Positions 53,107-64,000 of a stretch of 64,000 nt of DNA are shown piece by piece (positions within the stretch are counted from its first letter, which is position 1; each line of letters begins with the position of its first letter). Source of the DNA: Rotaria macrura (taxonomy: Eukaryota; Rotifera; Eurotatoria; Philodinida; Philodinidae); assembly GCA_900239685.1 (NCBI GenBank), contig OENT01000614.1, positions 1 to 64,000 on the forward strand. Reading direction: 5' to 3'. The position numbers and the translations under genes are program-made. The notes under the pieces were generated by a model. It searched no databases. It was not told where the DNA came from and was given only the letters and a program-made list of their open reading frames with translations.

Positions 53107-54452
53107 CAGAGCTGCCAACAGGCCACTTTTTTCGGCCCTCCCTGGCCTGGCCTGCAGGCATATATGAAACCCAAAACAATTCATGCTTCTTTTTATAACA
53201 CCTATATATTCGGTTCAATATTTAGTCATCATGTTGAAGATTAATGTGGCTGTTTAATTCTGTTTTAAAGGGGATTTCCTTTCCTGAGCCAAAATTTTCA
53301 AATTTTTCATTTTCCCCTGCGGTGCATGTGCTTTCAAGAGTACTCTATGTATTGGTGATGTTTTGAGGATTCAATTATTACCATACAGTAAAAATATCGA
53401 AAATGTAAATCGATTACCATAGAGGTATAGGACGTTTTTTCTTTCTTTCGTGGTTTTCACGAACCTGGTTTCTAAGTGAAAATTGACAAAATTGCCCCGT
53501 TTCGCAGGCATGAAATATTCGATCAAGCTGAAATTTTTTTTACATGTACCAAATAGTGTTACTAGTACCAAATTTGTTTTTATTTAAAAAATTATTCTTG
53601 CGCTGAACTTTGACAGGTCTTACGAAGGAAGTACTATTCAAACAACTTTTTTATTCTAACGGGATGAGAGAGAAAGAATTCAAAGCAATAGGCACCCTAA
53701 AGTGCTTTGATAGTATCTGCCAACACATTTTTAGCTCTATCGAACATACAGTAGCTGAGAAGCTGGGCGATTAGAGGGACAGTTTTTATTTTTAGTGCTT
53801 GTGATCCTGATATTTTCTTTGTACAAGCGTTTTCGAAGCGTGAGTTTATGAAAACGTGTAATCTATTGATCCAGATCTAGCTACTCGGAAAGTTTCAAAC
53901 ATTTTGGATGAGCAACTCTTAAAATTTGCTGCAACGGGAAAGGCATACCCTTAAAACAATGATTTAAAAAATGTGTCCTGTATATAAGAAAATAAAAAAA
54001 CTCTGTGAATTTACACTAATAACACTTCACAAAAAAAGCAACCACTATTAGACAACTCCAATAGGTAACGTCATTTTCAATATTAAAAAAAATTAAACAA
54101 AATCAATTGAATTGATAGTCAAGTTTAACTTAATTCATCATCTTTTCTCTAATAAAAGGTGAGAATTCAATGACTACTTTGTCTTCGTTTTAGTCTTTTT
54201 CATTGTGTCTTTCGCGATAATCGTTGGAGTAAAGTCAGTTCAATCATGATTTGCTTTCTTGAATGTATAAGTTGGATTACAGCGACATTTAATATGATAT
54301 TGAGCAGATCAAATCATTCTAAGTCAATTTGAGTAGGCTGATCAGTTCAGTCTGATTTGGCCTGGTGGCCTTGTCACCATCGGCCTGGCCTGATGCAGGC
54401 CAGACTAAAATCAGCGCAGCTTGCAGATTACCTTGGCCTAATGGCAGCTCTG
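53107..54452. mobile_element. hAT-like non-autonomous element
   Basis: The left end CAGAGCTGCCAACAGGCC and the right end (reverse complement CAGAGCTGCCATTAGGCC) form an inverted repeat around 1346 bp. Flanking octamers are GTGTGAAG and ATGTGCAG, matching at six of eight positions; this fits a decayed 8-bp duplication as made by hAT transposases. Both termini are rich in GGCC-containing motifs (CCTGGCCTGGCCTGC on the left, GGCCTGGCCTGATGCAGGCC on the right). The interior has no intact transposase. Confidence 0.7.
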
Positions 54453-54917
54453 ATGTGCAGTACACCAAAGAAAAATGATGAATGTCAAATAAGATCATAA
54501 GCAGTATTCCAGTTCATCTGATAACAACTGTTGGAATGAACATGACACTGATGTGAAATTACTTTACTTATATAGTTTTAGTAGGTGACTTTTCTCTCTG
54601 GCCAGTAAATCAGAGAACGAAATATTTATTATCAGATAAAATATTTACTTATTTTAGAGACTTATCCAAGTCATGTCTGAACCTGTTAATGTCGACAGTA
54701 AAAATGTCTGCAGAAAAAATATCGAAAAGGGAAAAATATCGAATTATGGAATTTGTCGACGTCAGATATTCGAACGAACAACATACGTGAAGATGAGAAA
54801 ACCCACTGTTCTGTCAGGGGACTATTTCGCGTTTTTTTTTATTGAAGGCTATCATAGCAGAATGAATTCTCGACTTCTACAAAATCATCCGAACATTAGG
54901 ATATTCAGTCATTTCTT

Positions 54918-55339
54918 CACTGTAAAAAATAATCGTAGAATAGTAAGCCCTATGAAAAGGGGTTTATGCCAGTCCTAAGCCCTTTTCATAGGGTTTATTA
55001 TTCCCTATGTGAATGAATCCGATCGGATCCTGCGATTCGATGAAATCCTATGAGAATCCGGGTTGTGGAACCACTAACAGATCCGACGGGAGAAACCTAT
55101 TTTCTTATGTGTACGAATTAGCACTTAATTCCAATAGTAGAGACCCGTTAGATCATACAATGAAATCCGAACGGATTCTGATAGTAGGATTGGACAAAAT
55201 CCAACACTAGGTGTCCGAATCTCGGATCGCAACCAGGAATCCGATGAGATTTCGTCGGATTAGGGAATCTCCGATAGAAACATGATCAGATCCAATCGTC
55301 AGAATGATCCTCCTGGGTCTACGATTATTTTTTACAGTG
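54918..55339. mobile_element. 422-bp MITE with perfect 21-bp inverted ends
   Basis: The first 21 bp (54918-54938, beginning CACTGTAAAAAATAATCG) are the exact reverse complement of 55319-55339. The interior is rich in ATCCGAT/GGATTC words and contains small inverted repeats (CCCTATGAAAAGGG near 54948 and CCCTTTTCATAGGG near 54979). CACTG...CAGTG ends recall CACTA or Chapaev-type elements, but no matching flanking duplication is visible. No coding capacity. Confidence 0.75.
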
Positions 55340-56288
55340 TTGCAGCGAGAAGAGAAACGAGTCACAGTGATAATGGCTCAATTGTCGTGTGGCGCATAAA
55401 ATAAAAAGAACTAAGGAACATTGGTAATACAGAGCAGCATCAACACTTTATACAAATTGCTCGGGGACAAACTTATCGATGCATCCGGCCTGTTTACAGA
55501 CTTGTCCTTTGTAGTAGCGAAAAGACCAAATGATTGTGTTCAGATTATATTGAGGTTAGCCAAGCCAACCATCCATGTGTTGATTTCGTTCATTGGTTTT
55601 ACCTTTCTCTCGTTCAAAAGAAAATTAAAGATTCATTTCTCATTTGATTGAAATTATTCTTCTTTCGACATGTTTACCCTTCGATATGTTAGTCTTTCGA
55701 CATTTTTACTATTCGACCAAGTTTGGTATTACGATTGTAGATACTATATCAATATTTCCAATATTGAGAATGAATTCCTGCTGAATCTTTCCATCACCCA
55801 ATTGGAATGATTGTTTTCAATTGGATAGAAGTCATTCCTTGAAAAGAAAACATATATTAACAGATCTGATATATTAAAAATCAACTTCAAGTGAAGATCT
55901 ACATGAGTTTTGGCTGTCAAAAAAATCATGAAGTCTTGCTACGTGAATATTACACACATCAAAATTTGTTTGACTTATTCATTATCTTATCATCTCATGA
56001 CACCACCTATCTTCATGAAATCAGTGTGTCTTTATATGCAATTATGGCAAAAGATAACTAAACCGATCGTAAACACTGCGCAAAGAAAATCTGAAAGAGT
56101 TCTACGGCGTATTACTTTCTTCTAGAGCTTTGCACTGAGGATACACATGTTTTCGAATTCGAGAAAATATCACACAACTAATGTAAAATAGATCATGGTC
56201 ACGATCATCATCGCTATAATCATTTGATGACCAATGAAATTGCTGAATAAAAGAAATAAGAACAATATTTTATTGTTGTTGGTGTTAA

Positions 56289-56818
56289 CACTCTAAAAAA
56301 TAGGTTTTTTACAAAACCCCCGAAAAAGGTTTGGTAGATTTGAAAAAGCTTGCCAATGCATCCAAATGCTCAAAAAAACGATTTTTCGATTCTACGAAAC
56401 CTTTAAAGGTTCTTCCCATGGGTATACGGGAAGAACCTTTTCCTGCGAAAGCTTTTTTAAGTTCCGTAGAGGAAAAGAAGGTTTTGTAGAAAAATACGAA
56501 GCCTTAAAGGTTCCGTAATCAATTCTAACGACTTCTTACTGAACACTAATGGTTTCGCACTAAACCAGTAGAATTAATACGGAACCTTTAAGGCTTCGTA
56601 TTTTTCTACAAAACCTTCTTTTCCTCTACGGAACTTAAAAAAGCTTTCGCAGGAAAAGGTTCTTCCCGTATACCCATGGGAAGAACCTTTAAAGGTTTCG
56701 TAGAATCGAAAAATCGTTTTTTTGAGCATTTGGATGCATTTGCAAGCTTTTTCANNNNNNNNNNNNNNNNNNNNNNNNNNNNNNNNNNNNNNNNNNNNNN
56801 NNNNNNNNNNNNNNNNNN
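56289..56818. repeat. Foldback inverted repeat running into an assembly gap
   Basis: 56341-56517 and 56578-56754 are inverted copies of 177 bp with a single mismatch, around a 60-bp loop. Each arm has a nested palindrome (GGTTCTTCCCATGGGTATAC and its mirror). The right arm stops at the N run 56755-56818. The left side continues to CACTCTAAAAAATAGG at 56289, which resembles the tip of the element at 54918, so the true right end probably lies inside the gap. Confidence 0.85.
56755..56818. other. Assembly gap (64 N)
   Basis: Unknown bases directly beside the right arm of the foldback repeat. The hairpin is the likely cause of the gap. Confidence 0.99.
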
Positions 56819-56898
56819 TTTGAATTTTCGATGAAGATTTTTCTCGTAAAGTAATGTTATTATGCCATAAATAAAAATTTGACCCTAATGTTTGCATC

Positions 56899-56919
56899 AT
56901 ATATATATATATATATATA
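56899..56919. repeat. (AT)n microsatellite
   Basis: A perfect AT dinucleotide run about 80 bp past the assembly gap. Confidence 0.85.
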
Positions 56920-57401
56920 CGATTATATGTTGTTGTTATTTGAAAAATTTTTCTTGTTGATAGTTATTATATTTATCAAGAGCTGATTTAAAAATCTTCA
57001 TAAATACCCCTAACAGTTGTTTGGAGGTCTGAAAAACAATATTTCATGTTCATTGGTGTCATTAAAGTCAATTCCAACAAGAATTATTTGAAAACGCATA
57101 TGATTAGTTTTTTCTTCTGGAAGACAGCATCAGGATTTAAGATTATCATCATTGAACTCAAAACAATCTCATAGTGTGCGATCAAGTTATTCCATAATAT
57201 GTTTGTGAAAAACAAATACTTTCGGACGAATATATACAACAAAACTACGACGATAATCGAGACGAGAACCTAGAGTAGTTTTGAAACGAAAAAGAAGAAA
57301 AAACCTGAAAGAAGAAAACTAAAAGGTTACAAAAGAAAATAAGAACAAATATCATCATGACAAAAAAGACGAGGGAATATCAATGACCTACTCAAGAGAC
57401 T

Positions 57402-57530
57402 TGCAGCCCTACCCTACCCTGTACCCTACTCTAGAATAGGGTAGGGCTAGGGTAAGATCCTCGTAGGGTAGAGTAGGCCAAGGGTATGACCCTCGTAGTG
57501 TAGGGTAGGGTTAAGGTATCACTTTGAAAA
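57402..57530. repeat. Telomere-like CCCTA/TAGGG-rich patch
   Basis: Starts with CCCTACCCTACCCTGTACCC on the plus strand and switches within 35 bp to TAGGGTAGGG orientation. About 35-40-bp imperfect units follow, each with a GGGTA...GATCCTCGTAGGGTAG-type core. It is not a clean hexamer array. It is probably a degenerate tandem or palindromic repeat. Confidence 0.55.
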
Positions 57531-57789
57531 CTGTAGGATATTGCAGGGTAAACTTTTCATTTTGTCAACCTGGTCTGTTTACACGTCCGACGTCGGATAA
57601 TCTGCAATATTCAACAATATCTTCTATTCATAGGGCAATAATGAGAAAATATCTATTGAATAATTATTTTGTGTCATTCATTAATAAACGACGATAGCTT
57701 TTCATGTCTTTTTTTTTCTTTGTCGATATTGTTTTTAATGTTCATGGTCCATGTAGCACCACTTTTCTCCTTCTCATATCATTTGTGAT

Positions 57790-58755
57790 CAGAGCTCCGA
57801 ATGGGATGGGACAATCCCATCCCATGGGACAAAATTACTTCTCCTAAATGTCCCATGGGACGATTATATAGATTTTTCGATTATGATTTTATTGTATAAA
57901 AGACAACGTTCGTAGACATTGACAAGAATCAATCTCATTTTTCGTTCTTGTTTTCTATTGAGGGTTGTTCTTCGATAATGTATCCATTCCCGGATCATCA
58001 TGATGAGTCTTTTGTGATAAAAGTCTCATGAATTTCCAGTAATGTTTAGACGTCAAAAACAAATAAAATTTGGAAGTTTCGGAAATTCCAAGCCTTTCGG
58101 TTCTGAATTGTTCAGTGCTCCGAAAAATTGTCTAATACCAGAGAGTTCTGAAAATAACAATATCTCTTAATGTTTTGATTTCACTACCGTGTATTAATAG
58201 CGTTGATGGATACTTTGGAAATTTTGATAATTTCCTTTTTCGAGAATCTAAATGTACCTCTGAATCTCATTAAAAAAATACAAATTCTTGTCTGCGCTCA
58301 GCCTTACTATGTAATTATATAGCCTTAGAACAGTTCCTTGACGAAAAATTGCGACCTTAAATATCCTCGAATGTTGTGACGAATTAGAAAGGCAAGAAAT
58401 GATGTAAAAATACGTCGATGTCCTTTTAAGAATAATGTGGTTCTAATGCATTAGTGTTATGCTAATTACCTTTTTAGTGTTGTCGAGGATATAAGGAAAT
58501 TAATCTAATTCTTCTTCTATTTGTTAAAATAGATTGTATCTGAAAAGTGAAAAAAATAGAAGAGCTCTCAGCAATATGAAAATTTTGCAATATATTTGAT
58601 AAACGATAAAATTTTATATTGCATGAAAATCCCATGGGACGAGATGGGATGGGATGGGATCACTTTCAAATCCCATGGCATGGGATGGGACGGATGAAGA
58701 AAATTGGTCCCATGGGACGAATTTCTCGTCCCATCCCATCCCATTCGGAGCTCTG
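57790..58755. mobile_element. CAGAGCTCC-ended element with GGGATGGGA inverted ends
   Basis: The left end CAGAGCTCCGAATGGGATGG and the reverse complement of the right end (58734-58755) are the same. Subterminal CCCATGGGAC palindromes and GGGATGGGAT repeats are plentiful on both sides (57806-57862 and 58628-58742). Length is 966 bp. It shares the CAGAGCT tip with the hAT-like element at 53107, but the flanking octamers (TTTGTGAT and CAACACAC) do not match. No transposase frame. Confidence 0.7.
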
Positions 58756-58912
58756 CAACACACATTCACGAGCAATACTACTCGTATTAAGATCGTAAAA
58801 GTCCAAATTGTTCCTATTGAGCCATCCTCCAACAAAGGATGAATTCAAACTTGCGCGTTCGCTGATTTGTCATCGATTGGCTCTAGTAGAAAAAATGTTG
58901 CTCTCTCGAATA

Positions 58913-59339
58913 CTATTCCAGGCCGACGTTTGTATCGCGTTTAATTGGTAGTCGATCAAATTCATCGTGTATACTGATTAGAATATTTTGCTCAAAATCC
59001 AAGATATAATCGTCGAGAATTACTTGTTTTAGTTTCTTTTGAAAAGATTCTTCGATTATCTCATTTTCGATGTCTTCAACCGGCTGACTCTGTTTCATTT
59101 GATAAATTAAGATTTGCAATTGAACGTCAATATCATTGAGTTCAAGTTCTTTTTGGATTATACGATGTTTCAAAAGCTAATAGCGATGTGAAAAAGAGAG
59201 AAAACATAGAGTCAAATTTGAAGATTAATTTAAAAAAAGCGTATTTTAATTTTGTTTTTTCGTGAAGCTCAATCGAAAATTTTTCATACAGAGAAGTATA
59301 GAATACTGAAACTATTTTTACAAGCTGAAAGTCCACCAT
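58913..59339 (-). CDS. Small acidic helical protein, unknown
   Basis: I do not recognise this protein. A 6-codon first exon (59339-59322, MVDFQL) joins in phase 0 to 59176-58913 across a 145-bp intron, giving 93 aa. The sequence is strongly helical and charged: HRIIQKELELNDIDVQLQIL, then an acidic stretch (PVEDIENEIIEE) and FDRLPIKRDTNVGLE at the end. It looks like a short coiled-coil or helical-bundle subunit. There is no signal peptide or TM. The tiny first exon is inferred from a GTAAAA donor and a pyrimidine-rich acceptor ending CTATTAG. The gene is adjacent to transposon-like sequence, so a decayed fragment is also possible. Confidence 0.55.
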
Positions 59340-60636
59340 CGACCCGAGTCAAATGATGAGTTTATTCCTACCACCCTCCTATTCACGTTTTTGCTGTTCC
59401 GGACATTGAAGAGTTGAGACGGTGCACTACAGAGAATACTCTTGCACATTATCCCCTAGAAGAATAAATACCATTTATTTTATGATCATCTCATTGCACC
59501 GATTATCATGCCTGGTATTTTAGTGCAATTAACCAAAATTCGACTACATATGTTCGAAGTTAATCCTTTTGCATTGATGGTTGAAGATGTATATAATTAG
59601 AGAGTGTTTTTGGATTGAATATTCTCACCGTTGCAACTCGAGAATTTTTAAATAGATGTGTTTTAGCACGATATGAAAACGGATGTGATTTTGACATTAG
59701 TAAGATTATTCTAGATTGTCGATCTGCATTTATCTTCTCATGCATTTACAAATATTCCCAAACAAGTAGATTCGTAGAATTCTTTCTGACAAAAGTAGAA
59801 TTGTGAAGTCGACGAGTTTTTCTTGTCAGTACTATACGATTACAAAAATTAATTATAACATTATTGTGAATCAACTTTCACAATTCGTCTGCGATTTTTG
59901 CTATCTAAAGATTTCAATTTTTATACATGTATAATGCATTGACTTTGTCGAACACGATATAGAAGTCATCATAGCCGCTGAATATGACGGGTATATAAAA
60001 AGAAATTTATCGAATTCGATTTCATTTGTGAAGACAACATCCAGTAGACATAGAATTCAAGAGGAAAAATGACGAGTGATGTACATAATTAGATTAGATA
60101 TGCATACAATTTACTCAATTCATTCACTGTGAAATCTGACTAAATCGAACAAAGGTGTAAGTGAGAGCAGCGATTCTTCCATCATATATATACAAAACAT
60201 ATTCTTCATGATTTAATCAACTATATAGATTTATTTACATTAATATGAATAGATATAATACATGAAATAAAATTTAACACAACTTTTCTCAATACAACGA
60301 CAACATTTAAACCACAACAGAAGAAGTCGAACTTGTCCAGTTAAAACCGAGTTGCCAGAACGATCTCTCTCGCATACAAAAAAAATTGTGAAAAATGGTA
60401 AAGCTTTTTAGTACTAATCACATGAAGATTCTATTTTGAGACACAATGTTAGCCTTTCTTTTTCTCAGAAATATAATAAAGAAGTAGTTCATATACTGTA
60501 GAAAGGCATTACCGATCTATGACCTTAGGGGGAAAGGAAAGAATAGGAATAGATACAAAACACTATGGCAGAGGCGTCAACAATCGTCTCTCATTATGCT
60601 TTGAAAATAAAATTTTAGTTTTTTTTTCGTTCGTTA
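59340..60636. other. Intergenic, nothing recognised
   Basis: AT-rich sequence between the small minus-strand gene and the 3' end of the class B GPCR. Open frames at 59560-59806 overlap on both strands and have no family resemblance. Confidence 0.5.
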
Positions 60637-62838
60637 TCAACTAAAATAAACAGAATTGTTCTGTATACTGACCAGTGACGGTCGATGAATTGGTATTGAA
60701 TTGAATAATGATAGTTCTTGTGCGATTGCTGACGCTGTATTTAATGAATCTTGTCGACTTGGATTACTTAAACTAAATTTATGATGATTGGTACAACGAT
60801 GATATTGAATGACTCCAGTTAGTTGTAATTGTTGACGATATTGAACCGGAGTTGATCGCACTCGATATCCAAGTGAATATAAACGATCGTTGTCTAATTT
60901 ATTTACATAGTTTCGAAATAGATTTGGTTTTTGCCATCGTGCATTATTTCCGGTTAAACATCGATCAAAACTACGAAACATTTCCCGTTGAACTTCAGCA
61001 TTAATCAATGTGTAGATCAGTGCCACAATTAAACCCTTGAAAACAAAAAGTCAAAATAAACAATTTTTCCTCTGCTTTTGTTTTCCAATTACTTGAAGTG
61101 ACAATGATACTGTATGCACAGTCAGATGTATAAGAATCAAATTTGAGATAAGTAATGGTTTCGTATTCCACATGAATAAAAAATAGTGAATACCAAATAC
61201 AGGTAATAGTATTAGAGTTGAACGTGTTAACCGACTAGAAAAAAACATTCATTTCATCTATTGATTTTTTCTATATTGAAACAATTGATTTTACCTATAT
61301 TTAGCAAAACGTCGCTGATCAGAAAAGGCTGCTGTTCGGTAAGTTTTATTAAGTTTTCGTGCAAGTAATACACATATATAAATAAATATAATAAAATTAA
61401 ACTAAACAAAACAGAAATGGTATTATAGAAAATATGACCTTGATCCAACTTACAATTTGTAATATGACATTTGGCCCATGAAGTATCCAATCGTAAGTCG
61501 ATGGTTCAAACCAACACGTATATAAATCCGTCTTTTTCATATAACGCGTTGTATATGTAAGTATGGTTAATATGAGTGGAGCTACTAGAAAAATGGTAAA
61601 CTTCAAGTTATATACGAAACGAAAATTGTTAAATAAACAAATACTCACGCCAACCCGTTAAAATATACCAACGTACACGATCTTTATATGCTTTAGCTCG
61701 TAAAAGACGAAATAAATAAAATGCTTCACAAAATACAAACCAATGTGAAACACTACTATTCATATAGTTCATTAAGATAGTAAATAGTTTACAATCGAGT
61801 AACTAAAACATTGAAATATATACTTCGTTCGATGTTTCATTTATTTTCCTTACAGAAACAACAAGTTTCTTACTTGATCCTCTTTAAAATATGCTGTCGT
61901 TCGATTACAAGAATCAGTTCGATGGAATACATTATGAGCGAAATAACCTCGACTCATACGAAGTTCAGCAATCAATTGAATTGCTGATCGAATAAGAAAA
62001 ACAAGAAAAACATTAACATGAAGAATATTTCGTGAACATTGTCGAAGACGACTAAAACCATAAAATTAAAATAAGAATATTCACGAATGTGTGTTCGAAA
62101 TGCAATAGGACAATATGACTCTTCTAAACTAGTTCATCAATTCAGACTCAATGTATACGCATAGTATTTTACTTTAACTTTATTGTTGACATTTTGTGAT
62201 ATTCGTTTCAAAGATAAGTTTATCTATTCAAATCAAACACAGCCAATCAGCCTTTGCTACATAGTTCCAAAGCCTTATTTTTTTCTCACAGATTTTGAAT
62301 AGAACAAAATAACTCTAAACGAGCCTTTCAATATTGAAGATCTCAAAATATTGAGGGATAGTATTCAATCAAAAAACAAACCTATTGCCAAGTAAAATAA
62401 GTATACCACAAGCAAGCAACACAATGGAAAGACCATTGGCGCAAACAACAAAATATCGTCTTGTGACGATATACGCTGCTGGCAATGAAAACCCATTTGT
62501 TCTACTCTAAAGTTAATCAGAAAAACGTGACAAACAAGATCTTTTCTATTTGAAAAAACGAAGAAGTTATACTGAGTTCGAAAGTTCAGCAGGTGAACAT
62601 CCAATACATAAGCCATAATGACCTTTTTCTTCCCATCGAGATTGATTTGTACATAATCGTGTAGCATAAGCTATGGAAAAATTTATACAATTAATATGTA
62701 TTCAATTTTTTAAGATATCTATACCAGCTGAACTAGCATTTGGAAAAAAACTACTGGGACAAGATACGTAACGACGTACACCGGGTTCTGTTGGTGGCCA
62801 ACAAGCAATACGATCGAAAAATGGTGGACAATATGAAT
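60637..62838 (-). CDS. Class B (secretin-type) peptide-hormone GPCR, 5' end unresolved
   Basis: A seven-helix receptor with a hormone-binding ectodomain, likely coupling to Gs. Nine exons join with perfect phase: 62838-62725, 62670-62573, 62506-62382, 62051-61874, 61802-61649, 61584-61454, 61401-61295, 61234-61093 and 61035-60637. The hormone receptor domain has six cysteines, starting SYCPPFFDRIACWPPTEPG. TM1 is RRYFVVCANGLSIVLLACGI, TM3 is in NSSVSHWFVFCEAFYLFRLL, and the TM4/ECL2 region has YTCWFEP. ICL3/TM6 is RLTRSTLILLPVFGIHYFLF, and TM7 ends GLIVALIYTLINAEVQREM, a family signature. The C-tail is about 110 aa. The first exon found begins inside a codon, so at least one upstream exon, with start codon and probably signal peptide, is missing. 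A possible 7-nt exon (ATGAAAG|GTAAAG at 63028-63022) would be in phase but gives no signal peptide. The subtype (CRF, PDF, PTH or calcitonin-like) is not resolved. Confidence 0.92.
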
Positions 62839-64000
62839 CTAGAAGATGAATGAATGCATGCATTGATGGCTTTGTCGTTCATAATTACCATTCGTTCCTA
62901 GAGACGACATATTATATGCTGATGCACACGAGTCAGCCAATTGTTTATTCGAAGATGCGAAAGCTGTACAATCATGCTATTCTTTTTTTCAATATGTTCA
63001 ATGAAAAGAAAATGACTTTACCTTTCATGAGTTGAACTTATACTTTGTTGTTGATAAATATGTTTAAGAAAAGACTCGTTTTTCTTGATCAGAATGTTTT
63101 AAGAATTGGGTCTATAGTTTTCTTTTCTTTCATTCGAACATTCAGACGAATATTCTCATCACGTCAACGGAGCTCAGCATGATTGTATAAACAAGATTGA
63201 AAAATATTACTACGACATCAAATGCTGTTATGAGCGGAAACTCGTATATTGTTTTGTTCATTTATTGACATGCTGTTTGTTTTCACTAGTTCAACGAGTA
63301 TAACTATTCAATACAAATACAAGCCAAACAAAAGTACACAACTAGTAAAAAAACATGTGTTTTCATTGTTATTAATGTCTCTTTCATGGTGATTGATAAC
63401 ATATTAATCGGAAATGATTTTTCGTTCGATAACAATTGAGAAATATTCCCTTGCTTTCATCAAACATGTGAACACATAGCAGGAGACTTTTTTATGTTGC
63501 ATCGGGACAAAAGATATACATAGTAATTAGCCTACACCCTAAATGTTTTATTTGTCAATCCGTTTTCTTTTAATCTCTCATCGAATCCAATCATTCATTT
63601 GATAATTATCTATTCGATTATCGACGATAGATATTCTTTTGTATTTGTGACGCGACTGCTCCTTGTTATAACAATCCATAATCAACGAGACAATGTCTAG
63701 GAAATGCAAATATTGTTCATGTATTCCGGTGCATTTCTTAACAAGATATATTTTATTTATAAAGAAACATACATAAGGAAAACGAAGAGATTTCAGCATC
63801 CGAGCTATGTGCCTCTGACATGAGAAAGGCGAGAACATCAATAGATTTTCAGAACATTCCTGTTCCGATAATGTGTTCTAATCTTATTAAGTCTAATTAG
63901 AACAGTTTTTGGTGACAAAGTTTTAAACGTCTATTTTCTATTGTTGTTTTTCCTATTCAAATTTACACTCGTACTGTTATATCTCAACAGTTGTACATTA
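62839..64000. other. 5' flank of the class B GPCR
   Basis: This region should contain the first exon(s) and promoter of the class B receptor, but no convincing signal-peptide exon was found. The minus-strand open frame 63841-63578 has no recognised domain and no clear splice link. The start exon may lie beyond the window. Confidence 0.45.

Larger units (their letters stand above)
52656..58912. other. Repeat-rich gene-free interval
   Basis: This 6.3-kb stretch holds four transposon-like or foldback elements, a G-rich patch and an assembly gap, listed separately. Between them (55340-56288 and 56819-57400) I see no supported gene. An open frame near 55421-55651 has ordinary-looking composition but no recognisable family. 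Confidence 0.6.

Noticed and set aside
55421..55651. 76-codon frame in the repeat-rich interval
   Set aside because: It does not start with ATG, has no family match and no splice partner; it may be a gene relic but is unsupported.
56574..56900. Open frame spanning the N gap
   Set aside because: The frame passes through unknown bases and the foldback arm, so it is not a real gene.
58568..58848. Several overlapping frames on both strands
   Set aside because: They come from the GGGATGGGA/CCCATGGGA repeats of the transposon-like right end.
62365..62667. Single long minus-strand frame read as one protein
   Set aside because: It reads through an intron in the wrong frame; the class B GPCR exons 62670-62573 and 62506-62382 explain the coding signal.
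1..64000. tRNA, rRNA or CRISPR array
   Set aside because: I scanned by eye for B-box-like and regularly spaced repeat patterns and found none convincing. A tRNAscan run would be the proper test.

Overview
The window is a piece of an AT-rich animal (metazoan) nuclear genome. Coding sequence is broken by GT-AG introns, many only 51-68 bp and some about 0.9-2.2 kb. There is an assembly gap of 64 N at 56755-56818. The short introns, animal gene families, and splice-acceptor-like sequences just upstream of several start codons fit a small invertebrate. A bdelloid rotifer is my best guess, but it is an inference and I could not test it.

Twelve protein-coding genes can be supported, most with their exon structure joined by hand from matching splice phases. 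Left part, minus strand: an atypical class A GPCR (3433-5511), an ARM-like/TIR-like/SAM-like protein (13110-17913) and a Toll-like receptor (21978-26512). Middle: Na+/K+-ATPase beta subunit (+, 29703-31681), tail-to-tail with splicing factor SF3B2 (-, 31765-36600), which is head-to-head with an EF-hand protein (+, 36658-37468). There follows a compact plus-strand run: ankyrin-repeat palmitoyltransferase ZDHHC17/HIP14 (40816-44753), choline/ethanolamine phosphotransferase (45428-48994), NudE/NDEL1 (49260-51868) and a Polycomb-type CBX chromodomain protein (52111-52655). Right end, minus strand: a small unknown protein (58913-59339) and a class B (secretin-type) GPCR (60637 to at least 62838).

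Gene-poor stretches lie at 1-3432, 5512-13109, 17914-21977, 26513-29702, 37469-40815 and 52656-58912. The last is a cluster of non-autonomous DNA transposon-like elements: a hAT-like element with CAGAGCTGCC ends, a 422-bp element with perfect 21-bp inverted ends, a 177-bp-arm foldback beside the N gap, a G-rich telomere-like patch, and a second CAGAGCT-ended element. Another element with long inverted ends sits at about 19917-20775.

Functionally, the two TIR-type genes suggest an innate-immunity or cell-death neighbourhood. The rest are housekeeping or signalling genes: ion pump, spliceosome, palmitoylation, phospholipid synthesis, dynein regulation and Polycomb silencing. No clearly novel system was proven. 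The best candidates for follow-up are the domain-reordered TIR protein beside the Toll receptor, and the possible spliced-leader or operon organisation of the plus-strand run.
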